A DNA stretch of 7,609 nucleotides from Candidatus Omnitrophota bacterium. Lineage in GTDB: Bacteria; Omnitrophota; Gorgyraeia; 1-14-0-20-64-10; JACQQZ01. The stretch spans positions 1-7,609 of the forward strand of contig JACQRF010000099.1 of NCBI GenBank assembly GCA_016206635.1, given 5' to 3'. How positions within the stretch are numbered: position 1 is the stretch's first letter; each line of letters starts with the position of its first letter. The notes under the pieces are model-generated. The model was not told the origin of the DNA. It did not search any database and saw only the letters and a program-made list of their open reading frames with translations. Position numbers and translations under genes: made by a program. Of this stretch, positions 1-5,455 are shown in pieces.

Positions 1-1
1 G

Positions 2-436
2 AACGAGGCGCAGAAGCGCGTGCTCCTCCGGAAGATCGACGCCCACTTCGGGCGCGAAGCGGTCCGGGGGCGCATCTTCGCGGTCTGGGGGCTGTCGTTC
101 AAGCCGAATACCGACGATATGCGATTCGCCCCCTCGATTGATGTAATCCAGCGCCTGTCGGCGGCCGGGGCCACGGTCAAGGCGTACGACCCGCAGGCGA
201 TGCGGGAGGCCAAGACCTGCTTGAACGGGACCACCTTCTGCCGGACGATGTACGACGCGGCGGCGGGGAGCGATTGCCTGGTGGTGCTGACGGAATGGCC
301 GCAGTTCCAGGAGGCCGACTGGCGGCGCGTCAAGCGGGTGATGGCGCACCCCATCATCGTGGATGGCCGCAATTGCCTGGACGTGGCGGCGCTGCGCCGG
401 CACGGCTTTGAGTACGCGGGGATCGGGCGCGGATGA
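2..436 (+). CDS. ugd: UDP-glucose 6-dehydrogenase, C-terminal part (5' end outside window)
   Basis: This enzyme oxidises UDP-glucose to UDP-glucuronate with two NAD+ in the cytoplasm, feeding acidic sugars and UDP-xylose to surface glycans. Only the last 144 residues are present. The reading frame is open from base 2, so the gene begins upstream. The visible part is the C-terminal UDP-binding/Rossmann domain of the UDP-glucose/GDP-mannose dehydrogenase family. It has a helix like NEAQKRVLLRKIDAHFG, then the strand AVWGLSFKPNTDDMR, a YDPQA segment, LTEW, and a terminal VDGRN motif. These suit Ugd rather than the WbpA-type paralogue further along the window. The NAD-binding domain and the catalytic Cys motif lie off the left edge. 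One oddity is Phe (codon 125-127) where the family usually has Glu in the DDMREAPS motif. The stop overlaps the next start as ATGA, so translation is probably coupled. Family assignment is firm; substrate rests on the C-terminal motifs. Confidence 0.92.
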   Translation, partial: NEAQKRVLLRKIDAHFGREAVRGRIFAVWGLSFKPNTDDMRFAPSIDVIQRLSAAGATVKAYDPQAMREAKTCLNGTTFCRTMYDAAAGSDCLVVLTEWPQFQEADWRRVKRVMAHPIIVDGRNCLDVAALRRHGFEYAGIGRG

Positions 437-1200
437 AGGGCGTCATCCTCGCCGGGGGCCTCGGCACGCGGCTGGCCCCGTTGACCAACGTCACCAATAA
501 ACACCTGTTGCCGGTGTATGACCGGCCGATGATCTATTACCCGGTCCAGGCCCTCGTGGACGCCGGCATTCGCGACATTCTCCTCGTGACCGGCGGCGGT
601 AACGCCGGCGATTTTCTGCGGTTGCTGGGCAATGGGGCCGCGTTCGGGTTGCAGCACATCAACTACACCTACCAAAAAGGGGAGGGGGGGATCGCCGCCG
701 CCCTCCGGTTGGCCGAGCATTTCGCCGACGGCGAGCCGATCGTCGTCATCCTCGGCGACAATATCTTCCAGGCGTCCATCCGGCGGTTCGTCCAGCGGTT
801 CGCGCGGCATGGGCGGGGCGCTAAAATCTTGCTCAAGGCGGTGCCGGACCCGGAGCGGTTCGGGGTGGCGACGGTGCGGCACGGCCGGGTCATCGCGATC
901 ACGGAGAAGCCGACGCGGCCCGCCTCGGATCTGATCGTCACCGGCATCTATCTGTACGATGCGCAGGTGTTCGAGATCATCAACACCTTGAAGCCGTCCG
1001 GGCGCGGCGAGCTCGAGATCACCGATGTCAACAATGCCTACATCGCGCGCGGCCAGATGACGTATGACCGGCTGCCGGGCTGGTGGACCGACTGCGGGAC
1101 CTTCGAGTCGCTGCTGCGCGCCAGCCAACTCGTAGCCCGGGGTCATCGGCGGCCCGCGCGCCGGGCGGTCCGGGGGGAGCGCCTGTGCGCCGCTGGCTGA
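433..1200 (+). CDS. rmlA: Short-form glucose-1-phosphate thymidylyltransferase (RmlA type)
   Basis: The predicted role is to join dTTP and glucose-1-phosphate into dTDP-glucose, the first step of dTDP-deoxysugar synthesis, in the cytoplasm. The 255-residue protein carries the nucleotidyltransferase signature GGLGTRLAPLT (8-18), with K23 and LLPVYDRPMIYYP (25-37) typical of RmlA. Further along are QKGEGGIAAAL (81-91), the metal-binding LGDN (108-111), EKP (158-160), VTGIYLYD (169-176), GRGELEITDVN (190-200) and WWTDCGTFESLL (217-228). It is shorter than enterobacterial RmlA (about 290 residues), lacking the C-terminal extension, as in known short RmlA-like proteins. The last 15-20 residues are Arg/Ala-rich and overlap the ribosome-binding site and start of rmlB, so they are probably not functional. 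The ATG sits in an ATGA overlap with ugd, with GGGGA at 418-422 as a possible ribosome-binding site. The adjacent rmlB supports glucose-1-phosphate as substrate; another hexose-1-phosphate cannot be excluded. Confidence 0.88.
   Translation: MKGVILAGGLGTRLAPLTNVTNKHLLPVYDRPMIYYPVQALVDAGIRDILLVTGGGNAGDFLRLLGNGAAFGLQHINYTYQKGEGGIAAALRLAEHFADGEPIVVILGDNIFQASIRRFVQRFARHGRGAKILLKAVPDPERFGVATVRHGRVIAITEKPTRPASDLIVTGIYLYDAQVFEIINTLKPSGRGELEITDVNNAYIARGQMTYDRLPGWWTDCGTFESLLRASQLVARGHRRPARRAVRGERLCAAG
1172..1179 (+). promoter_or_regulatory. Ribosome-binding site for rmlB that fixes a GTG start
   Basis: The purine run GGGGGGAG ends five bases before the GTG at 1185. The family's N-terminal sequence (RRWLITGGAGFIG) begins exactly at that GTG. 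This favours it over the in-frame GTG at 1083, which would add 34 non-homologous residues. The site lies inside the 3' end of rmlA. Confidence 0.7.
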
Positions 1201-2222
1201 TCACCGGCGGGGCGGGGTTCATCGGCTCGAATTTCGTCCGCTACACGTTGGGGCATTATCCCGAGGACACCGTCGTGGTGCTGGACAAGCTGACGTACGC
1301 CGGCAACCGGGAGAATCTCCGCGATCTCGGGGGGGATCGGCGACTTCGATTCGTCCAAGGGGATATCGCCGACCCCGGCGTGGCGCGCTCGCTCATCCAG
1401 GGCTGCGACGTGGTGGTGAATTTCGCGGCGGAATCACACGTGGACCGCTCGATCGTGGACCCGACGGCGTTCCTGCAGACCAACGTGATCGGCACGCAGG
1501 TATTGCTCGATGCCGCCGTCCGCGCAACGCCGCGGCCGATCTTCGTGCAGATCTCCACTGATGAGGTGTACGGCAGCACGGATGGCGAACCGTTCCGCGA
1601 GGACAGCTCGTTAAAACCCAATAGTCAGTACGCAGCCAGCAAGGCGGCGGCCGATCTCTTGGTACGAGCGTATAAGTCGACGTTCAATCTCTATTCAGTC
1701 ATCACTCGCAGCTCGAACAATTATGGCCCCTATCAATTTCCAGAGAAGTTCATTCCGTTGGCGATCACGAACGCGATCCAAAATGAGCCGATCCCATTGT
1801 ACGGCGATGGGTTGCAAATCCGAGACTGGTTGCACGTCGAAGACAATTGCCGGGCGATTGACCAGGTGATCGAGTGCCATGAACAGAAAAGTCAAGACCA
1901 CACAGAGATATTCAATATCGGTGGGGGGCATGACGCAGAGGTCACCAATAAGTATGTGTTGGAGACGATCCTCAAGATTCTTGATAAACCATTGTCGCTG
2001 ATCCAGTATGTGCCGGACCGGCCGGGGCACGACCGGCGTTACGCTATCAGCACGGAGAAGTTACAGAGAAAATCTCGATGGGCCCCCACGCATCGATTCG
2101 AGAACAGTCTCCGGAACACCGTTGAATGGTACCGCACACATGAGTCATGGTGGCGGCCGCTGAAAGCGCGCGCGGCCCCCCATTGGCTGAGGATGAAAAA
2201 GGGGACACCATGCGCGTCCTGA
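1185..2222 (+). CDS. rmlB: dTDP-glucose 4,6-dehydratase (RmlB)
   Basis: This enzyme converts dTDP-glucose to dTDP-4-keto-6-deoxyglucose with bound NAD+, the branch-point intermediate for rhamnose and many other 6-deoxysugars. The 345-residue extended SDR shows the NAD motif TGGAGFIGSNF (7-17), LDKLTYAGNRENL (33-45), FAAESHVDRS (80-89) and the dehydratase triad in STDEVYG (124-130: T125, D126, E127). Y149 and K153 lie in YAASK, followed by SSNNYGPYQFPEK (176-188), GDGLQIRDWLHVED (207-220) and DRPGHDRRYAI (278-288). These are diagnostic of RmlB. The start is GTG, overlapping rmlA by 16 nt. The C-terminal tail after residue 325 is unconserved and runs over the gmd ribosome-binding site. Base composition is unusual: about 65% GC across 1201-1560 but about 49-53% from roughly 1611 to 2110, with codons such as TTA, AAA and AGA that are rare around it. 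The break falls between the DEVYG and YxxxK motifs, which suggests a mosaic gene. No rmlC or rmlD is visible. Confidence 0.95.
   Translation: MRRWLITGGAGFIGSNFVRYTLGHYPEDTVVVLDKLTYAGNRENLRDLGGDRRLRFVQGDIADPGVARSLIQGCDVVVNFAAESHVDRSIVDPTAFLQTNVIGTQVLLDAAVRATPRPIFVQISTDEVYGSTDGEPFREDSSLKPNSQYAASKAAADLLVRAYKSTFNLYSVITRSSNNYGPYQFPEKFIPLAITNAIQNEPIPLYGDGLQIRDWLHVEDNCRAIDQVIECHEQKSQDHTEIFNIGGGHDAEVTNKYVLETILKILDKPLSLIQYVPDRPGHDRRYAISTEKLQRKSRWAPTHRFENSLRNTVEWYRTHESWWRPLKARAAPHWLRMKKGTPCAS
1611..2110 (+). other. Low-GC tract inside rmlB (putative recombinant segment)
   Basis: Hand counts of 60-base lines give about 235/360 G+C in 1201-1560, 147/300 in 1681-1980 and 284/540 in 1621-2160. The lines from 2221 to 2340 in the next gene return to about 63%. 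The change begins close to the TTA-AAA codons at 1611-1616 and fades near 2110. The reading frame and all family motifs stay intact across it. It covers residues about 143-308, including the YxxxK pair and the substrate-binding domain. The boundaries are approximate; horizontal exchange is inferred from composition only. Confidence 0.6.
2200..2205 (+). promoter_or_regulatory. Ribosome-binding site for the gmd-type gene
   Basis: AGGGGA lies four bases before the ATG at 2210, within the last codons of rmlB. It supports 2210 as the start over the in-frame ATG at 2147. The sequence after 2210 begins directly with the family's MRVLITGITGFAGSHL. Confidence 0.6.
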
Positions 2223-3184
2223 TCACGGGCATCACCGGGTTTGCCGGCAGCCATCTGGCGGAGTTCCTCCTGACGCAGCCGGGCGTCGAGGTGTACGGGA
2301 TCGAACGGTGGCGTTCGAAGACCGATAACGTGGAGCACATCAAAGACCGGTTGATCATGCATGAGTGCGACATGCGGGACGCCTCCTCGGTCCGCAAGGT
2401 GATTGAGACGGTGCGCCCCGATCGGATCTTCCATCTTGCCGCCCAGTCGTTCGTCCCGACCTCGTGGAAGGCGCCGGCGGAAACCTTGATGACCAACATC
2501 GTCGGCCAGCTCCATTTGTTTGAAGCGGTCCGGCAGATCGGCATCACGCCGCGGATCCAGATCGCGGGCAGCTCCGAGGAGTACGGCCTGGTGCATCCGG
2601 ATGAGCTGCCGATCACAGAAACCAACCCGCTGCGCCCGCTGAGCCCCTATGGCGTCTCCAAGGTGGGCCAAGATCTGCTGGCGTACCAGTATCACCATAG
2701 CTATCAATTGCACGCCGTCCGCACGCGCGGGTTCAACCACACCGGCCCGCGCCGTGGCGACGTGTTCGTGGAATCCAACTTCGCCCAGCAGATCGCGAAG
2801 ATCGAGCGGGGGTTGCAGGAACCGGTGGTCAAGGTCGGCAATCTCCAGGCGAAGCGGGACTACACCGATGTCCGCGATATGGTCCGGGCCTATTGGCTGG
2901 CGCTCGAGCGCGGCGAGCCGGGCGAGGTGTACAACATCTGCTCCGGCGAGACCCATTCGATCGAATCGGTCTTGCAGTCGTTGCTGAAACTGAGCTCGGC
3001 CACGGTGCGCGTGGAGCCGGATCCGGCGCGGATGCGCCCCTCCGACGTGCCGCTGCTCCACGGCGATCCGGCCAAATTCCAGCGGCGGACCGGATGGCGC
3101 CCGGAGATCCCGTTCGAGACGACCTTGCGGGATTTGCTGAATTATTGGCGGGAGCGGGTGGGGGCGTATGCCGAGCGCGTATGA
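2210..3184 (+). CDS. gmd: GDP-mannose 4,6-dehydratase family SDR (GMD/RMD type)
   Basis: The likely role is dehydration of GDP-mannose to GDP-4-keto-6-deoxymannose, precursor of GDP-fucose, GDP-D-rhamnose or GDP-perosamine. The 324-residue extended SDR has TGITGFAGSHL (6-16), a GMD-like RWRSKTDN stretch (33-40), HLAAQSFVPTSW (75-86) and SSEEYG (121-126) at the active site. Y147 and K151 lie in SPYGVSK, followed by FNHTGPRRGDVF (175-186), GNLQAKRDYTDVRDMV (210-225), YNICSG (241-246) and DPARMRPSDVPLL (271-283). The protein is shorter than classical Gmd (about 340-370). It has YTDVRDMV where classical Gmd has a WGHAKDYV-like stretch, and its C-terminus (TGWRPEIPFETTL...YWRERV) resembles GDP-4-keto-6-deoxymannose reductase. 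Whether it is dehydratase, reductase or both is therefore open. It overlaps rmlB by 13 nt and the next gene by 17 nt. Family confidence is high; the exact reaction is uncertain. Confidence 0.75.
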   Translation: MRVLITGITGFAGSHLAEFLLTQPGVEVYGIERWRSKTDNVEHIKDRLIMHECDMRDASSVRKVIETVRPDRIFHLAAQSFVPTSWKAPAETLMTNIVGQLHLFEAVRQIGITPRIQIAGSSEEYGLVHPDELPITETNPLRPLSPYGVSKVGQDLLAYQYHHSYQLHAVRTRGFNHTGPRRGDVFVESNFAQQIAKIERGLQEPVVKVGNLQAKRDYTDVRDMVRAYWLALERGEPGEVYNICSGETHSIESVLQSLLKLSSATVRVEPDPARMRPSDVPLLHGDPAKFQRRTGWRPEIPFETTLRDLLNYWRERVGAYAERV

Positions 3185-4484
3185 GCAGCTCGCCGCGCGC
3201 ATCCGACGGCGGGAGGCGACGGTCGCCGTCGTGGGGCTCGGCTATGTGGGGCTGCCGTTGGCGACGGCCTTCTCGGAGGCCGGGTTCCCGGTCATCGGCC
3301 TGGATCGGGACGCCCGGCGCCTCCAATTGCTGCGGGCCGGCCGGTCGTACGTCTCCGATCTATCACACCAGACAATCCGGGCATTCATCAAGCGCCCGAC
3401 GACGGTCATCACGGATCGCCCCGCCTCCCTGCGCCGCGCCGACGCCGTGATTGTCTGTGTGCCGACGCCGTTGCTGAAGACCCGCGAGCCGGACCTGTCG
3501 TACGTCGTGGGAGCGATGCGGGCCGTGGCCCGCGCCGCGCGGCCGCCGGCGTTGGTGGTGTTGGAAAGCACGACGTACCCCGGCACGACGGACGGCGTGG
3601 TCCGTGCCACCATAGAGGAGGCCGGGCACCGCCTCGATGCCCAGGTGTTCCTGGCGTTCTCTCCCGAGCGGATCGATCCGGGCAATTCCCGGTTCGCCAC
3701 GCGCAATATCCCGAAGTTGGTCGGCGGCGTCACGCCGCGCGCCACGCGATTGGCGGCCCAGCTGTACGGGCAGGTCCTGGATCGGGTCATCGCGGTGTCG
3801 TCCAGCCGCGTGGCGGAGACCGCCAAGCTGCTGGAGAACACGTTCCGGTTAGTCAATATCGGCCTCGCCAATGAGTTCGCGCTGCTCTGCCGCGCCTTGG
3901 ACATTGACGTGTGGGAAGTGATCGAGGCGGCCAGCACGAAGCCGTTCGGCTTCATGCCATTCTATCCGGGCCCCGGCATCGGCGGGCATTGCATCCCCTC
4001 GGACCCGATCTACCTGTCCTGGCGCGCTCGGGCCGCCGGCGCGGAGGCGCGCCTCATCGATCTGGCCGCGCAGATCAATACGTCAATGCCACAGTATGTT
4101 GTCCACCGGGTCGGCGAGGCGCTGAATGCCCGCGGCCGGGCGGTCAAAGGGGCGAGTCTCCTGGTGGTCGGCGTGGCGTACAAACGGGATACCAACGATA
4201 CGCGGGAGTCGCCGGCCCTGGAAATCATGGAGGTGTTGGCCCGCAAGGGGGCGGCGGTGTCCTACCATGACCCGTTGGTTCCGGTCATCACCGTGTGCGG
4301 CGCGCGGCGCCGCTCGCGGGCGTTGACGCCATCAGTGATTCGCGCGGCCGACTGCGTGGTGATCGTGACCGACCACAGCGCGATTGATTACCGGCGGCTG
4401 GGCCGGGAGGCCGCCATGATCCTGGATACGCGGAACGTGATGCGCCGCGCCGGCCGCGTCCGGGCCGCCGTGGAGCGGCTATGA
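3168..4484 (+). CDS. wbpA: UDP-N-acetyl-D-glucosamine 6-dehydrogenase (WbpA/TviB type)
   Basis: This would oxidise UDP-GlcNAc at C6 to UDP-GlcNAcA with two NAD+, in the cytoplasm, for uronic-acid-containing glycans. The 438-residue protein is complete for the UDP-glucose/GDP-mannose dehydrogenase family. It has an N-terminal NAD motif VVGLGYVGLPLA (21-32), VCVPTPL (96-102), ESTTYPGTT (133-141), FSPERIDPGN (164-173), and K220 in AETAKLLENTFR. The catalytic C275 lies in GPGIGGHCIPSDPIYLSW (268-285), and the C-terminal domain carries GVAYKRDTNDTRESPALE (335-352). The ESTTYPGTT and GGHCIP-DP-YLSW patterns are WbpA/TviB-like and distinguish it from the Ugd fragment at the left edge. The ATG overlaps the previous gene by 17 nt; a GGGAG lies 13 bases upstream, so spacing is poor and coupled re-initiation is plausible. 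Its stop overlaps the following epimerase start by ATGA. UDP-GalNAc or UDP-ManNAc as substrate cannot be ruled out from motifs alone. Confidence 0.87.
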   Translation: MPSAYEQLAARIRRREATVAVVGLGYVGLPLATAFSEAGFPVIGLDRDARRLQLLRAGRSYVSDLSHQTIRAFIKRPTTVITDRPASLRRADAVIVCVPTPLLKTREPDLSYVVGAMRAVARAARPPALVVLESTTYPGTTDGVVRATIEEAGHRLDAQVFLAFSPERIDPGNSRFATRNIPKLVGGVTPRATRLAAQLYGQVLDRVIAVSSSRVAETAKLLENTFRLVNIGLANEFALLCRALDIDVWEVIEAASTKPFGFMPFYPGPGIGGHCIPSDPIYLSWRARAAGAEARLIDLAAQINTSMPQYVVHRVGEALNARGRAVKGASLLVVGVAYKRDTNDTRESPALEIMEVLARKGAAVSYHDPLVPVITVCGARRRSRALTPSVIRAADCVVIVTDHSAIDYRRLGREAAMILDTRNVMRRAGRVRAAVERL

Positions 4485-5455
4485 GGCGGGTGCTGGTGAC
4501 CGGCGGGGCGGGGTTCATCGGGTCGCACGTGGTCGACGCCCTCGTGGCGCGCGGCGACCAGGTGCGGGTGCTGGACGATTTCTCCACGGGGACATTGGAG
4601 AATCTGTCGGCGGCCGCCTCCCGGATCGACCTCGTCCGCGGCGACGTCGGCGATCCGACGGCGGTGCGCCGCGCGATGGACCATGTGACGCACGTCGTGC
4701 ATGAAGCGGCGATCCGCTCCATCCCACGGTCGCTGGACCATCCGGCGCTGTGTCATCAGACCAATGCCACCGGGACGCTGAACGTCTTGCTGGCCGCACG
4801 GGAGGCCCACGTGGCCCGCGTGGTCCTCGCCTCGTCCAGCGCCGTGTATGGGAACGCGGCGACGTTTCCGGCGCAGGAGGATCAGCCGCTCCATCCTGGG
4901 TCGCCCTACGCGGTCAGCAAGCTCGTGGGCGAGCTGTACGCGCAGCTGTTCCGCGAGCTGTACCGGATGGAGATCGTGTGCCTCCGATATTTCAATGCGT
5001 TCGGCCCGCGCATGGACGGGGAATCCGGCTATGCGATGGCGATCCCGAGGTTCTCGGTGTGTGTGCTGCGAGGGGAATCGCCGCCGGTCTACGGCGACGG
5101 TCTGCAGAGCCGCGACTTTCTCTATGTGGAGAATATCGTGCAGGCGACGTTGCAAGCCCTGGATGCGGCGGCGATTGGCCCCGGCGTCTTCAATGTCGCT
5201 GGGGGGCGCGATTATACCTTGCTGGACACCTTGGGTGTCCTGAACCGGATCGCCCATCGCCAGGTGGCGCCTCGCCACCTGGCGGCCAGGATGGGGGAGG
5301 CCCGGCGCACCTTCGCTGATATCACCCGGGCGAAAACCGTGCTGGGATTTTCCCCGTCGGTCAGCTTCGAGGAAGGGCTGGCTCGTACGGTGGCGTGGTT
5401 TCGGGAACAGGAGGCCCATTGCCTGCGGGCCAATGCTGCGAGGCCGTCAGCATGA
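4481..5455 (+). CDS. UDP-sugar C4-epimerase, WbpP/TviC-like extended SDR
   Basis: The likely role is reversible inversion at C4 of UDP-GlcNAc or UDP-GlcNAcA to the galacto form. The 324-residue extended SDR has the NAD motif TGGAGFIGSH (7-16), D32-D33 ahead of FSTGTLENL (34-42), HEAAIRSIPRS (74-84), active-site SSSAVYG (118-124) and Y143/K147 in YAVSK. After these come LRYFNAFGPRMD (168-179), GDGLQSRDFLYVEN (205-218) and FNVAGG (237-242). The SIPRS motif and the FNAFGPRMD-ESGYAMAIP stretch recall WbpP/TviC epimerases more than GalE. It follows the dehydrogenase with a 4-nt ATGA overlap and a GGAG five bases upstream, the same dehydrogenase-epimerase order as tviB-tviC of the Vi antigen locus. 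That supports UDP-GalNAcA as the joint product. A 12-bp perfect hairpin lies in its 3' third. UDP-glucose or UDP-glucuronate 4-epimerase activity is a live alternative, so no symbol is given. Confidence 0.82.
   Translation: MRRVLVTGGAGFIGSHVVDALVARGDQVRVLDDFSTGTLENLSAAASRIDLVRGDVGDPTAVRRAMDHVTHVVHEAAIRSIPRSLDHPALCHQTNATGTLNVLLAAREAHVARVVLASSSAVYGNAATFPAQEDQPLHPGSPYAVSKLVGELYAQLFRELYRMEIVCLRYFNAFGPRMDGESGYAMAIPRFSVCVLRGESPPVYGDGLQSRDFLYVENIVQATLQALDAAAIGPGVFNVAGGRDYTLLDTLGVLNRIAHRQVAPRHLAARMGEARRTFADITRAKTVLGFSPSVSFEEGLARTVAWFREQEAHCLRANAARPSA
5258..5284 (+). repeat. Perfect 12-bp inverted repeat with 3-base loop inside the epimerase gene
   Basis: The left arm CGCCAGGTGGCG (5258-5269) is the exact reverse complement of the right arm CGCCACCTGGCG (5273-5284), separated by CCT. 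Ten of the 12 pairs are G-C, so the RNA hairpin would be very stable. No T-run follows, so it is not a standard intrinsic terminator. The encoded peptide (RQVAPRHLA) lies in the substrate-binding region and keeps the family pattern. Confidence 0.75.

Noticed and set aside
1083..1184. Upstream GTG extension of rmlB by 34 residues
   Set aside because: The extension is Arg/Ala/Gly-rich, unlike RmlB N-termini, and would deepen the overlap with rmlA. A good ribosome-binding site precedes the GTG at 1185.
1138..1200. Possible frameshift truncating rmlA before the usual RmlA C-terminal extension
   Set aside because: The conserved core is complete through DCGTFESLL, the other frame immediately begins rmlB, and short RmlA-like proteins of this length are known.
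1203..1225. A 23-base exact match between rmlB (1203-1225) and the epimerase gene (4499-4521), with a related shorter match in uxs
   Set aside because: It encodes the shared NAD-binding motif TGGAGFIG under the same codon bias, so it is best read as conserved coding sequence, not a repeat element.
2147..2209. Upstream ATG extension of the gmd-type protein by 21 residues
   Set aside because: No good ribosome-binding site precedes 2147, and family homology starts at 2210, where AGGGGA is well placed.
2039..3202. A 387-codon open frame on the minus strand opposite the gmd-type gene
   Set aside because: It is the antisense shadow of a GC-rich gene with strong family motifs, its translation is rich in Arg, His and Pro without a recognisable domain, and it opposes the operon.
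5258..5300. Intrinsic transcription terminator at the 12-bp hairpin
   Set aside because: No T-run follows the stem, and it lies inside an open coding sequence with coupled genes downstream.
4388..5419. A 343-codon open frame on the minus strand opposite the epimerase gene
   Set aside because: Same reason: an antisense frame kept open by codon bias, with no recognisable motif and a real SDR on the other strand.
5395..5451. Upstream GTG start for the radical SAM protein
   Set aside because: It would add 19 unconserved residues overlapping the epimerase; ATG 5452 has an ATGA junction, a nearby GCGAGG and the typical MKICLGYP beginning.
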